NCBI GenBank assembly: GCA_946811185.2
Contig: OX328113.1
Span: 806,001-870,000, forward strand
DNA: 64,000 nucleotides
Source: Hippopus hippopus
Taxonomy: Eukaryota; Mollusca; Bivalvia; Cardiida; Cardiidae
Reading direction: 5' to 3'
Part shown: positions 32,430-45,479 of the stretch, one piece after another
How the letters are laid out: each line of letters begins with the position of its first letter
How positions within the stretch are numbered: position 1 is the first letter of the stretch
Notes under the pieces: model-generated
The model's database searches: none
What the model saw: only the letters and a program-made list of their open reading frames with translations
Told to the model about the DNA's origin: nothing
Program-made: the position numbers and the translations under genes

Positions 32430-33599
32430 AATGGTAACAAGACGTTTCGCCCCCAAGACGTTTCCCCCCTGGTCGTTTCGCCTCTATTTTTCACCCCTAG
32501 TTGTTTTGCCCCTGAACCCTAGTCGTTTCGCCCCCAAACCATTTCCTCCCCTAGTCGTTTCGCCCCCAAACAATTTAAGAGAGAAAGAGAGAGAGAGAAC
32601 TGTACGGGTAACAAGACGTTTCGCCCTCAAGACGTTTCCCCCCTGGTCGTTTCGCCTCTATTTTTCACCCCTAGTCGTTTCGCCCCCAAACCATTTCCTC
32701 CCTTAGTCGTTTCGCCCCCAAACAATTTAAGAGAGAGACAGAGAGAGAGAGAGAATGAGCACCTTTAGAGAATAATGGTTCAAAGAATCTTGAATGACAG
32801 TGTATATTAAGAATTATTACAATAATTTTAATCATAATTTTCTATAATGAAGACAGAAAATATATATATATGTTTACCGATGTCAGTTGATCACCTTTTT
32901 CAATTCAATTCAATAAACTTTATTTGTTCCACGTATGTACAACATTATTATTAGTAAATTATATAGTATTACTAGATCTAGTCAGAGAAAATATTTGCGT
33001 CCGGTGTAGGCCACACCAGATAATGAGTTAAATGAGAAATCGATCGTAACGAGCAATATCTCCTTGTTTATTTGGTTTGAGTTATTAATCACACGATGTT
33101 CACGCAATTAATGCAATTCATGCTGAGGTGAGAAAACGCATGCTTTATGCAAAATTAAACGTCTTTAATTATATCATTAGCACCTTTACCAGGTTAGTTT
33201 TTTAAATTGGACGGTTGGTTCTTTAACAGTGTCGATGCGCAATGGTTGAAAAAGGTCAAGTTTTCATAATTGGTATATCTGTTGTTTCAAGAAAATCTTT
33301 TATACACCGACGAAAGGGCTTATCATCATTCATCTTTGAAAATGTTGTACGTTGTGTAAGATACTAGAACGGAATTATGTCAGTTTTGTGCATTTCATGT
33401 CAGGAAGAAGTAAATGGCCGCCGCCAATCTATTTCTCATGATAGGTGTTAGGGATAGCAACATTGGTTTTGTGTTATATAGTTTGATAGCTTGTTTTCGC
33501 CATTGTACTCTCTGCTTTAGACGTTGCATGTTTACCGACGAAACAAAGTACCCGTAAAGCTAAGATTTGAAAAACAACGTGAATATCCGTCCATAGTTT

Positions 33600-33624
33600 A
33601 TCTATCTATCTATCTATCTATCTA
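33600..33624. repeat. (TATC)n microsatellite
   Basis: About six TATC units. They continue after the hAT-like element (34447-34462, CTATCTGTCTATC), so the microsatellite was the insertion target. Confidence 0.85.
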
Positions 33625-34446
33625 CAGTGTTCAATCAAGAGCGCGCCATTGCGCCATAGTCCCCCAAAAATTTCAGATGGCGCAATTCTAAACCAACCTC
33701 GGGCCCGTCGGGCGCATTCAATCGTAACAGTGGCATTTCGTGAATTAGGGTCCTTTTTGCCCGTTTCTGCTTTTTCCGCTCAATAAACATAATGCCGATC
33801 TTTCTAGTGAGAATTTACCGTTAACCTGACGGAGGTTATGGCTAAGATAAAACTGGTAACCCGCTACTGATCTTTGTATCGGACGGTTTCGAGAGAAAGA
33901 CGGGTACCAGAGGTTACGATTCTTTTAGTTTCCGCTGATCATTCAACATTGCAATGAAGCGCTTTTTCTGAGTTTTTTTTTAAGCCTCAATGGCGCAAAA
34001 AAGGCAAAAGCTATTGAAAATATTACTTCAGAAGGCACAATCGGGCCAGTACCTAAGCGTAGTTAGGCGTCGATAATAATACCCCACAGAAACGCGACTT
34101 TCAACTAGAAATGATCGAGGTGAAATTTAAATCCTTCTGTGAAGGGATATCAGAATTTCCAAAAGTTTACCATTGACAGATACATTTCGTCATTTTTTTA
34201 GGATTAAATTAATGGTGGAAACAAGGTTGCGTCAATAACGATGATAATTTCTGCAGTGATGCAGAATTATAAGCATCATATTCATAGATACATGAATGAG
34301 ATTATACTTGTTCAATAAAAAGGTTAACATTTCAGTAAGAAAGAATGATTTTTTTTGTGTGGCCCCCAGTTTTCAAAAATGGCCCCCTATTTCAATGTCT
34401 GTGGGCGCAATTGGCCTTCTTTCAAGCCAAGCTAGATTGAACACTG
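33625..34446. mobile_element. hAT-like element CAGTGTTCAATC, copy 1
   Basis: 822 bp with inverted ends CAGTGTTCAATCAAG (left) and CAGTGTTCAATCTAGC (right, reversed). It is inserted in a TATC microsatellite, so the exact duplication is ambiguous. It shares its length of sequence with 55781-57200 ('ggcgcaattct', 'ccaacct', 'gggcccgtcgggcgca', 'ttccgctgat', 'tggccccctattt'). Non-coding. Confidence 0.82.
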
Positions 34447-35127
34447 CTATCTGTCTATCTATATACTCAATTCTTGATTAAGATTAAAATTCAGTAATGG
34501 AAAAAAAAAAAACATTGAGGGAAAAGAATCATTTATAACTGTATCTCCTTTTGTCATGATGCTGATCACCTATAGTAGACAAGATGATACAGCACATGAT
34601 GCCGATCTGATCTCGTTCTATATCTCTCTTTCACCTTCAAGGTCATCTTTTAAAGGATTAATGCCATCCAAAATTGTTCTCTGGTTGAAAGAGTGCACCG
34701 TGTTGCTGGTCAAAAGGCTTTAGATCACGTGCCATCATAATCCTATTAGGCCCGATTATCAACTCGTTAATTACGTATTACGCAATCCATGTCATTTTAA
34801 TTTTGCTACTGTGAAGTCGCGTAATTGATTACGCAACCCTTTGTCACCTTATGCATTACTTTCAGTACTTTGAAGATACATAACAGTTTTTTTTTTTTTT
34901 AACAAAACATTGATGTGTGCACCAGTTTTTATCAGAAGGCATAGATGCGTTTATATATCTTTATGTAGAAATACAAATTTTTGTGTAAAGAGATTTCACT
35001 GTCTTGATTTATCATTTATACTTCTGAGGTTCATCGGCAAAAAGGTTGATTGATATTGGACAGATAAGTTGTGAACTTTGATCCAGATTTTGCATTTTTC
35101 CTGAAACATGGGTGCACTTAAAAGGGG

Positions 35128-35133
35128 GGAGGG

Positions 35134-35178
<45 letters not shown>

Positions 35179-35215
35179 GAGAGAGAGAGGGGGGAGAGAG
35201 AGAGTGGGAGAGAGA
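35128..35215. repeat. (GA)n purine tract
   Basis: GA repeats with G-runs. Frames reading through it are artefacts. Confidence 0.9.
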
Positions 35216-35261
35216 GGTGCAATACAGGGTAAGACTGAGATTAGTTTTGTCTTCAATAGCA

Positions 35262-35450
35262 TACAATAATCGAAGCAGGGAAGTAGCAGAACATTGGCAG
35301 CAGTTTTACTACAGAGTAAATGCTTGTTACCAGTATTTTACCCTCTTTTCATAGTGTTCGACCATTCATACACTAACATCATAATTTGAGCAACTTTTGA
35401 TACCTTCTTGTTTTTTGTCTGTTAACCGAAAAATTGGTCGTTGTAAAGCT
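35262..35450 (-). mobile_element. Heavily decayed MITE-1
   Basis: 'gaacattggcagcag', 'aatgcttgttaccagtattttacc' and 'tttgtctgttaaccg' keep MITE-1 order. Inside F1. Confidence 0.45.
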
Positions 35451-35879
35451 AGGGTGATCAGTTTCTTTCATTAATAGAGTCTTTTTGCTTTCTTTTAAAT
35501 GTAACTTTTAACCTTTTACCACACGAATAAGAATTTAATTTTTGATAAGGGTCTCATTGTCTTAATTATGCAAATGTTAAAAAAGAAATTGTGAACTATG
35601 TTTACTTACCTGTTTAAAGTTTGAAAAAATATACATGACCATATTCTGATATTTTCCTCATATCACCATTGACCTGCTATAAAAATTTATAAAAGTTCTA
35701 AGGTACAATTCAGTTTTATCTTGTATAGGAGGCGAAATGACTAGGGGGGAAACAACCAGGGGGGGGCGAAACGACCAGTGGGGGCAAAACGACCAGGGGG
35801 GAAACGACCAGCGGGCAAGGTTTTGGGACGAAACGTCCCGGTACTGATCTAACCAACATTTTCTACTTTCTTTCTACAG

Positions 35880-37354
35880 CCTAAGCTGTCTGATAGGGTA
35901 TAAAGCATTAGTTTTGGTGGTTACCAACTATTTATGCCAATAAACCGGTTGGTACGATCAATCCTGGACAAAAAAATCTCGGGGACGAAAAAAACTCGAT
36001 AACAGCGTGCATTTTAACTTTCACAGTGTTTTCAATTTATGATGCTTTCGGTCTCAATATCAGTCTTAGGGAAACCGTTCCATAACAACAACAGTATTCA
36101 AATGATATGTAGATCTAGATCTATTAGAGCAACATTTCTGTTAGTCCTATTCATAAGACCCTACGTACGTTATTTCACATTTTGACATTCATCGTGTACG
36201 TAGGGTCTTATCGGTTCCTTCTTAGGTTTCTTTGGCAAACTCTGACATCGAATTTTGTTGCTGTTTGAGCAACAAATTCGGACACTTAAATTACAAAATG
36301 CCCAATAAAACTTATATCGTAACAAGATAAATCAATATTGAACCGATTTAAAAGACTTGGTTGTAAAAAACTTAAATTTTATGAGTTAAATCTGTTTCTA
36401 TTTTTGAAGTGAAACCGGTGTGTAAGAGTGTAGTTAACGCAAGTAAAAGAATTTTTTTAAACGAAATTCCTATACCTCCATTAAAGTGTTGCAGAAAGGG
36501 GCAACCCTCATTCACAAACATAACTTTGCCTAGAAAGAAGTACTGAATCGTCTAATGGTCCATAACAGACGGTTATAGAGTTTTAAGACTATTTATAAAG
36601 AAAAGAAACGCCGAGAGAATGTCCTAGTAATTTGTCCCAAATCTAGTTCGTTCCAACATATTCTGAATCGATTGCCCGGATTCTTCCTCCAACATGTGTT
36701 TCTGATACTTTCTGGAGTTGGTCTGTTAAATTGAGTGATAACTTTCTTGAATGATTGGTTAAGTGTTACATATCGGATTTTAAGATATTTTATGTGCATG
36801 GCTTTATTTTACGTAGATAAAGACATGGACATAAATGAATGTACGGCAGTAAGGCTGCAAGTATTTATGTAAAATATAACTTTGGCAAATATTGAAAAGC
36901 TTCATTTCATGAAAGAAGAATTAGATCTATCGTCGATCGACGTGTTTTCGAGGGGTGCAAGAACCCGAAATGCATCCCAGTTTTCTTGCGTACTATGAAG
37001 TGAAAGACGTCACCTTTTTGTATGAACCCCTTATTTGAATGCAAACAATAGTTTCACTGCTGTTAATTTAGGAACTGCAACCAAAACAAGACTGTATGCA
37101 TGTTTCTAAAGGAAAGATCGGTTTTCATGGCATTTTTATGACCTTTTTTTGGATCCGATTTTTTTTTTTTTTGTTTGGTCTCCTACGACAGAAAAAAAAT
37201 TTCCAGACTACTCGCTGTTATTACTGAGAGTGAATATTTCCAGCCCTTTTATTACGACACTGAATATTTTCAGGTGATTTATGATAAAGTAGTTTTGAAG
37301 AAAATTCCTAGTCCTCCTTCACAGCTGCTAATAAATTTGATAGAAGGAACCAAA
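35880..37354. other. Intergenic with a 16-bp perfect inverted repeat
   Basis: ATAAGACCCTACGTAC (36153-36168) and its exact reverse complement (36196-36211) could form a stem with a 27-nt loop. It could be a small element end or regulatory hairpin. No gene recognised around it. Confidence 0.5.
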
Positions 37355-37859
37355 ACCGGTATTTCCGCTTAGGGTACACTTACCCCCTGAGCTGTAAATC
37401 TGTGGTTAAGATTTCATATTAGAGGGTTGGACAATAATGGTTCTCAACTACAGCTTAAGCAACCCATATTTATGATTTGCAGCAAAAAACGTCTGTTAGA
37501 TCAAGATAATTGTGAAAATTTTCAGTTTAAAGTAATTAAAAAGCTGAAAAGATGGTCTATAGTCTCTGATCGGGCTAAGTCTAACTGAAGATTCTGTTGT
37601 ATCATGGGTTTCTGCGTTTTTTTGCACCGATCAAATTTTCGTGTCTGTTAATTTATGGATAGGTATTTCCGCATGATTTGACAAAGAAAATGTCAATAAG
37701 GGTGTCAGTTTACTGCAAAACTGTCATTTTACACAAGATAACGGAAAAATGGATTCTTTTTTTTTCTTGCGTGAGGTTTCGCGTGTAGCCAAAATTTATT
37801 ACGTGCATTTCAATTCCACAACTTGATTTTCGCATTAATTTGCTTGAGCAGAAATACTG
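37355..37859 (-). mobile_element. MITE-4 (about 520 bp, core-block element), copy 1
   Basis: Collinear with 44975-45479 and, reversed, with 56184-56706: 'taccccctgagctgtaaatctg', 'ataatggttctcaacta', the core block, then the end ...GAAATACTG. Non-coding. Confidence 0.7.
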
Positions 37860-39161
37860 CAAAATGCATTATTGTTTATTTTCTGGAATTCTAGTGCTGC
37901 TGTCAAGAGGCCAAGGGACGCTAAATTTTACACTCGTCCATCCCGTTCATCGCACTGCAAAAACTGAAGATAATTAACTTAGAACTGTTCATTTATATTA
38001 ACCAAAACAGTTACTTCTAGTGATAGGAAGCATTTTAGTTGAGTTTTGGTATACATTATGTTTTTTCATGAACTTTTCAATAGATATTTAAAGCCACGCA
38101 ATGAGGTCGGGTTTCCCATGTCTAAATTCAGCTCCTGGCACAAGACCGAAGGCTGAATATGTTGTTATCGTTGAATATACATGATTCAAGTAGGGACTAT
38201 GATTATACAGGCATTTCACATTAATTTATGTGGGGATTATGAAAATAATTTTGGTAAACAGAACTTCATTTAAATATTCGTCAAATAAAACCGTCAATTA
38301 AGCCCTTCGAATCGTTGGTCCACCCTGTCACTTATTCGTATTCTGAAATGCATGTTGGACACAGGAAATTGTGCAAAAACACCGATCTTTATGCAATTGA
38401 CAGAGCCAGTGAATTCATAATCGTTACTAAATGCAGTTCAAAATATCTAAAAGGTTAAAAAAAAATTGGTTGCCAAAACCATTGTTACAATCCCGTGGGG
38501 GGTGGGGGGTGTGGGGGGGGAACCCGATTTCATTCAAAAAACCATTCGGAATGTCGGTTCTTTATTTAACCCAAAATATGCTTGTAAATATGGCTGCATT
38601 TGTGTTGGAAAAAGTTACACGATTGAATTCTAGATGAATATATCATGAATGTGGCCCTTTTTCAGAGAGAAAAAAGTAAATTTGTATCCAGTTAAGTCAT
38701 CTTTCATGTTAAGTTCAGCGCTTTTTCAACATTATCTCGGATTTTAGGAAATCGAATTTGCTACATAGAACTAAGTGGGGCCCGTTTAGACGTAACATGC
38801 AAAAGAAAAGTAAAATGTGAAATGTCCGATAGATAAATGTTGAACGGCAAACAAGCATGTGTACGTCTAAATATTTGGACTACATTTCTGTAGGAAAATC
38901 GGGGGCCGCTAAGGGCGATCCCTGGCTGGGGCGACAGGCATGGCGTATCCACGAGTCTGCAAGTACGAGGAAGACAGCAAATAGCCAATGATAACTGGCA
39001 ATTACCGTGTTCCTGTAGATAATACGGGATCACAATATCGAAATATAACAATGAGTTCAGTAGACTTACTTATTATTATGCCTCCCGAGCCGATACAGCT
39101 TCCTCTTGTTCCCGAGCTAGCCTTCCCGCTTGAAAAGTATTGTCCAATTTTGATTGGTTGA
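37860..39161. other. Intergenic with G-run
   Basis: 38496-38520 is a run of G-tracts (GGGGGGTGGGGGG then GTGGGGGGGG) able to form a G-quadruplex on the plus strand. No gene recognised. Confidence 0.5.
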
Positions 39162-40002
39162 AAGGTATACAGTCATTTCGTACCATAACCATTTCGTACC
39201 ATATATTATAGTACCATTTCGTACCAAAGAATTACCATTTCGTACCATAATATTACAATTTCGTACCATAACTTACGAATTCGTACAACATTGATAGTTT
39301 ATTTACCTCACGATTATTAAAATGTATTTTTCAATGAATTTTTAAAAAATGTTGCTTTTATAATTGCAAAAAGTTTTAATAGTTGCATTTGTTGCATACG
39401 TATTTATAAAGTAAATATTCGTTAATCAATTAAAGGAAGCAATCGATGTTTGACACAGTTGATAGATAATTACATTGTTAGGTTAATGTTTGTTACAAGA
39501 TTGGTAATTACAATTTGAAAATAATTTGTTTGGTGTTTGCCTTTAATTATAGAATGTCGAGTGATAGCTGATCATCCGTGTTTGCTAATTGAGTAAATCA
39601 CAACATAATTTTTAAAGTATATATAACCCTTGAATTGTTTCCAAAATTGAAACAGAAATGTCAAATGCAAAAGCGAAAAAATCATCATAGCATCATTCAT
39701 CAATGCATTCATCCATTATGTTTCGTTTATATCTATTATAATCTTGTCTTATATTGCGAGTATTATTAATCAAATAAACTTTTTTACATCCAAGTTCGAC
39801 TGTTATTTTCTATTATCTAAGTAGATTTTCTCAGTGAAATCATGATACAAAATGACCACACATATGGTACGAAATGATAATATCATGGTACGAAATGACC
39901 ACACATATGATACGAAATGGTAATTTCATGGTACGAAATGACCAATCCTATGGTACGAAATGACTGGTACGAAATGGTTATGGTACGAAATGTCCATAAT
40001 TC
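39162..40002. mobile_element. Terminal-array element F2 (motif CATTTCGTACCAT)
   Basis: The left array (39171-39297) has five CATTTCGTACCA-like motifs. The right array (39848-39992) has seven in the opposite direction (TGGTACGAAATG). The outer ends start GGTATACAGTCATTTCG and GGAATTATGGACATTTCG. GTTGAAA flanks both sides (39157-39163 and 40004-40010). The 550-bp interior is AT-rich and non-coding, so this is a non-autonomous member. Confidence 0.75.
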
Positions 40003-40747
40003 CGTTGAAATATGCAAGACATGAAAGGTGAAAGGTCAGAATGAAATTATCAAAGGACTGGTAGTCCTTCAACCTTGAGCACGGATTGTATTACTCGAAT
40101 AAATTGACCTTTTGAAAATGACCTTTATGTAAAGAAAAAATAAAGAGTGAATATTTTTATCATCGGGTATAATAACAGTACAGAAATTCTGTTAACGATA
40201 AATGTCAGGTTTGACCCTTACTGTGCCATGGTCAAAACATGAGAATTTTTTGCGGATGACACAGATCAAAACCAGACAGAACAGAAAGTGCTTCTTAGGT
40301 CTATGTCACCTGCCACGTATTACCAATTTAAACCAACAAAATCATGTTTATTTCAGGTATTTTAAGTATTCTTTCAAGACACGATAAATCTATTAGCCGC
40401 ATAAAATGTTGAAATACGTTGACATAGTTCCCTCATTACCGACATATATGACAAAATTTTTCTAACGGACAGATTTTTTTAAAACTTTGCACGTACAAAG
40501 CTCATCAAGTCACTAGGAGATTACAGTTAAAATAGATGTGGGTCACTATGCTCGTTTCTGAGAAATTTTCCTTTGAAAAAGGTATATATACAGTTCCAAA
40601 GCTCAGCTTACTTTCGATTTTAAGCGTTTTTCTTTATTAGTCACTTATATAGGAAAATTACAGACGAAATATACAAATATAGTTACATCATTTTAATGAA
40701 AATTCATATATTTTCACACAAAAAATATTTAAAGGCCTGGTTTTGAG
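40003..40747. other. Intergenic with MITE-3 debris
   Basis: 40258-40315 resembles a decayed MITE-3 centre ('acagatcaaaaccagacagaa'). Nothing else recognised. Confidence 0.4.
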
Positions 40748-42385
40748 GGGATGCGGTCAAAACGTACCCAAACCAAAACGTACCCAAAATATAAGTCAAA
40801 ATGTACCCAAAAATAAAGTCAAAACGTACCCAAAGTAAAATTTCCTATGTACCAATTTCAGTGTTAGATATACATTAAAAATGTCATGTTTTTTACCTTT
40901 TCAGGGTGGTTTAACTCCAAACTCACTTTATATGCTTTCAATTCTTTAAAAAGAAGCATGTTTTCAGTCCCAAGGTACATTCAATTATGGGTGACGCGTT
41001 TTTGTCAGGACTAATCAGCTGTAACAAACTAGTGATCATTTAACAGTTTTATTTTCATAAAAGGTAATTGGACATTTTGTTACATAGTATTATGTATATT
41101 TAAACCCCTCCCTTTTTTTAAGGTTAACAAAAATAACTTAGATCTAGTCAATTTAAGTTTGAAATGAAAATGTTTGATACAATTAATTGAACATGTTTTT
41201 TCCCACTAAAAAGCGCAGGTTACCTTTAATTACACTATCCATAGTATCAACAATCCCTCTGAAAAATGGCTTTTCAAAACACTGTGGGAAAAGGAGAAAA
41301 TGCTGGTAACAATTTTCTACATTTCTCATAATGTTTTTTACCTTTCCAAGCCTTATCTAGTATGATATTTGCAAATGTTTTCAATCTTCAAGAGTCAAAG
41401 ATTTTATTGTTTGGTAAAGAGTGAAGTTCAAAATATTTTCAGTGCAGAATATACCTTATAATATCTCCCCCTCCAAAAAAAGTTTAACATTTTAATTCAG
41501 TGAAAAAATGATATAATTGATACTGGTAATGATATATAGGTGTAATTGAGTCACTGCTCTTAGACAACCAAATTTTTTACTTGTCCATATTTAAAGAATT
41601 TCCAAATGATAAAAATGTTACAAAAAAGAACTTCCAAAGGGTAGAAATGGAAAATATGAGAAAAATTTTCCATCAGCTCATTTACTAAATTTTAAAAAAA
41701 CAACCCTTCGGTTTTTCATCTGAACCAAACTGTCTCTCAAACCATAAAAATATTTGCAATGTAATTTTATTACCATGCAATCTACAACAGTTTAAAGACC
41801 ATTGTGAATAATTAATTTATTCACCACATTTAATTTGTTACACTCTTTTTGAGTGTGCAAATTGCAACTTATCTATCCAAACAATGTAATCAATGTATCA
41901 CATTTCTTTAACTGTTATATCATTGCTTTAAATGTGTTGATGCTTATGAATTTTTTTTTTTTTTTTTTTTTATAAAACATATCTTGATAATGATGGATAA
42001 ATATATCAAGGTATCTGATGCTTTTTTCATTAATAGCAATTGTATCTTAAGAAAGAAAGACATGGTTTTATCATGAAGCATTTAATTGACTTCGCTATGT
42101 AATATGTTTCATCATTGGTTTTAATCATGGAAGGCAAATTTAAAATAATGCAGAATTAAAAATCGTCAACATCAAGATGGTGATTTCATAATTTCTATTA
42201 ATTTGTACAAAGATTGAAGATAAAAATACTATAAAAATCGTGGGTACATTTTGACTTCACATTGGGTACGTTTTGACTCCACTTGGGTACGTTTTGACTT
42301 CACTTGGGAACGTTTTGACTCCACTTGGGTACGTTTTGACATGGGTACGTTTTGGTTTGGGTACGTTTTGACTGTACATAATCCT
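40748..42385. mobile_element. Terminal-array element F3 (motif GTCAAAACGTACCCA)
   Basis: The left array (40756-40843) has four motifs. The right array (42241-42374) has seven in the opposite direction (TGGGTACGTTTTGAC). The outermost 31 bp of the two arrays are identical in inverted order, including the hybrid spacer AAACC. Only a weak TTTGA flank is visible. The interior is AT-rich and contains a decayed MITE-1 (41235-41430) and a poly-T run (41950-41971). Confidence 0.75.
41235..41430 (-). mobile_element. MITE-1 copy inside F3
   Basis: 'aaaacactgtgggaaaagga' then 'aaatgctggtaac', with the opposite arm shortened. It ends 'gtttggtaaagagtgaa'. Confidence 0.7.
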
Positions 42386-42464
42386 TTGATATATATATAT
42401 TTACCTTAAAACCCTGATTGCTGTTTGTTCTGCTGTAATTAAAGTCGGTTTTCTTTAGGTACGT

Positions 42465-43289
42465 ATTTCATTTCCATCTTACCAGTCCTGCCTAATCATA
42501 ATTTTATTAGATAACCGTGTAACAAACTTAGTAAAGTAAGTACATACTAAAATTGTCGAACAATCCATTAAATCCGTTTACTTCATTCATAATTTGCATA
42601 TTGATTACATTCTGCGGTTTGTAAAACGTCAGTAATTAGCACAATTAAATGTGTTCTTTCATCTCCATCTTACCAGTCCTGCACAATGGGATATCAAATT
42701 TTTTACTGTATTTCCATTGCGTACTTTCCAATTTTCCATTTCGCCATCTAAGCATACCTGTATAACGGAGAAAATATCGCTACAATTACTTTTTTTAGTG
42801 GTACAAAAATATTATATTATGTTTATACTTGTCGATGAACCTAATTAAAGGTCAATTATTACAAATAAACACATTTAAATCATATGTGGTTACTTTAATT
42901 TAACAAGTTTTATATATTTCCATTGCGTACTTTCTTTTCCTTTCCCTCAGCCTCGCGCAATTGAAATTTTAAAGGAAGTTTCATCATCTGTGTCCTCAAT
43001 AGGATAAAAAAAAAATTTGAAAAAAAAATTTGTTTCAAGTAAATATCCATTTCAGACTGACAAAATCTGGACTTTAAAAGTTGCTTTGAGTACTGTGTAT
43101 TTTACTAAGTTGAACTTAGTAAATTTTCCGTTTCGCCATCTGAGAATACCTGCATCATGGAAAAAATATCACTAGGAATACATTTTTCAACGGTACTTGT
43201 AAAACATTATTTTTTTGCTTATACCTGTGGATAAACCTTATTAAGGATAAATGAGTAATTTATACGTTTGAAATCATACATAGTTAAAT

Positions 43290-43356
<67 letters not shown>

Positions 43357-43815
43357 CCATTGCGTACTTTCTTTTCCATTGCACCAGTCCTGTGCAATGG
43401 AAATTTGCGAGATCCAAGTTTCAACATCTACACAGATATTAAAAAAAGTTTCAAAATTTATGCTTCAAATAACTATCCATTGAAAACAAAACACACACAT
43501 TTAACACTATAACCCACGTTTTTGCTATAATATATTGTACATGTATTAGATTGAATCTGGTAAATTTTCCATTACACCATCTGGGAATACCCGCAAAAAG
43601 GTAATAAATATCACTACAAATACATTTTGTTAGCGGTACAAAAACATAATTTTTGGTTTTTACCTGTATATTTACCTTATTAAAGATAAATGAGTACAAA
43701 TAAACGCGTTTGAAATAAGTTACATTTACTCTATTCAATAAGATAAACATAATATATTTCCATTGCGTACATTCTTTTCCATTGCGCCCATTGCTCTATA
43801 ATATTTCCATTGGGT
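42465..43815. repeat. Tandem units of about 400 bp with CATTGCGTAC motifs
   Basis: Three diverged units share 'ttttccatttcgccatct', 'atacctg', 'gaaaatatc.cta' and 'attaaagataaatgagta', with starts near 42730, 43122 and 43564. Each unit is followed by TTTCCATTGCGTAC, some with CCATTGCGCCC. The motif layout resembles the terminal arrays of F1-F5. No inverted partner array was found in the window. (TA)n(TG)n lies at 43292-43352. Confidence 0.65.
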
Positions 43816-44369
43816 GTCAGGAGAAATCGTCCTCTGGAGAAATCGTCCCCTGGAGAAATCGTCCCCAAACTGCATGGGGACGATTTCTCTGGAGAAATCG
43901 TCCCCTGGGAACGAATTCTCTGGAGTTAAATTTGGAGATATCGTCCCCATCCCCATTTTCAAAATTCATATAATCATATTGTTGTTAAAGTTGTCTTTGA
44001 AAAACATTTTTGAAGTTTTTTTTCTTGTTTCAGTATTTACTTTGTGTAACGTTCTTCAGTCTAGAGCTATTTGATTACACTGTCATTGTTTATACAGCAA
44101 TTTTCACACTTACAAGTTGTTGTTAACGCCTGTCACGCCTTCCACAGGTAGCTTTACACCTGAAAGGTTTTTAAATTTTCTGTTTGTTTGAATTGGATTT
44201 TAAACCAAAGCAATTACGAAATATATATCTTCATAAAACAGTAGTCATGCGGTCATTAATTGGAATCAATATCTCTCTCCCTCCCTCTCTCTTTCTCTCA
44301 ATCGGCATGGGTCTTTCATGTATTATAATGGGTGTCAGTCCGTAGAATTCTCTCTCCGTATATCTCTGT

Positions 44370-44594
44370 CTCCGTATCTCTTCTCTTCTCTCTCTCTCTC
44401 TCTTTCTCTCTGTCTCTCTCTTCTGCTATCACTTCGCAAGGAATATTAATTTTTGTTTTATTTATCTGAATTTTACGACCGTAGATCTGTCTTTATCGTC
44501 GTAGATCCCCCCGTCTCTCAATCATTCAACATGAGGGTGTTAATTTATTTTTTTTCAGTATTTTTTTTTTCCGTCCGTTGATCTCTCGATCTCT

Positions 44595-44645
<51 letters not shown>
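44370..44645. repeat. (CT)n microsatellites
   Basis: Two CT runs, 44375-44420 and 44597-44641. Confidence 0.9.
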
Positions 44646-44646
<1 letters not shown>

Positions 44647-44974
44647 GGGTTACTATATAAATATTTTTTTTTTTTGTATTGGGTTCTTTTTTTAAATAGT
44701 CGGTTTTTTGTTTCATTTCGGCCTTTCGATCGTGAACGTTTTCATTGACTTGATCACCACACAAGAGTGTTTCTGGACACTGATTTCTGTATTCTCTACA
44801 AGTAAACATTTTCTAGACGATTCCATGTTCAGAAAACACTAACTGAAAAGGCTGGTTTACTTGCAGTCTACACATAACTTTCCTGCCCTTGTAAACGTAA
44901 ATTTCCGGACAGTACTTTACAGAAATTTCGAAAACGTCCCTGAAAAGGAGGAAATACGTTTAACCAGCTCTAGG

Positions 44975-45479
44975 ACTTTCTTGTTCCCGTGCATTTTACC
45001 CCCTGAGCTGTAAATCTGGGGGTAAGATTTCATATTAGAGGGTATGACAATAATGGTTCTCAACTAGAAGTAAAGCAATTAATATGGATAATCATCCAAA
45101 AGTCTGTTATATTAAGATATCTGTGGAAATTTACTGATTAAATTCATTAAAAAGCTGAAAAGACGGTCTGAAGTGACTGATCAGACAATGTCAAAAGGAA
45201 CATTTTGTTGTGTCATGGGTTTCCGTGTTTTTTGCACCGAGTTTTTTTGCATGTGTGTTAATTTATAGATAGGTATTTCCGGGTGATTTGACAATAATTT
45301 ATCAATACGGGTAGCAATTAAGTTCAAATCCTGTCATTTTACACAAGTTAAGCGGATAATAGCCCTTTTTTCCTACGTTTTTTTTCTTACGTGAGGTCTC
45401 GATTGTAACCAAAATTTGTTACGTGAATTTCAATTTTATAATGTGATTTACGCACTAATTTGCGTGAGTGGGAACACTG
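44975..45479 (-). mobile_element. MITE-4, copy 2
   Basis: It runs from 'taccccctgagctgtaaatctg' (44999) through the core block to GTGGGAACACTG (45479). Inside F4. The left end is not sharp. Confidence 0.7.

Larger units (their letters stand above)
32430..35846. mobile_element. Terminal-array element F1 (motif GTCGTTTCGCCCC)
   Basis: The left end (32433-32745) carries two tandem 174-bp units, each with several GTCGTTTCGCCCC-like motifs separated by short spacers and ending in a GA-rich run. The right end (35728-35846) carries the same motif inverted (GGGGCGAAACGACC). The outermost inverted pair is GGTAACAAGACGTTTCG and GTACCGGGACGTTTCG. GATCTAA flanks both sides (32424-32430 and 35846-35852, bounds approximate). 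The interior is AT-rich with no recognised gene and contains a nested hAT-like element (33625-34446). The architecture recalls Foldback elements. The family is unnamed to my knowledge. Confidence 0.72.

Noticed and set aside
32433..32745. CRISPR-like array of short repeats
   Set aside because: Eukaryotic context, irregular spacing, spacers not unique, and an inverted partner array at 35728-35846 show transposon ends.
35112..35354. Arg-Glu-rich protein
   Set aside because: A (GA)n repeat read in frame.
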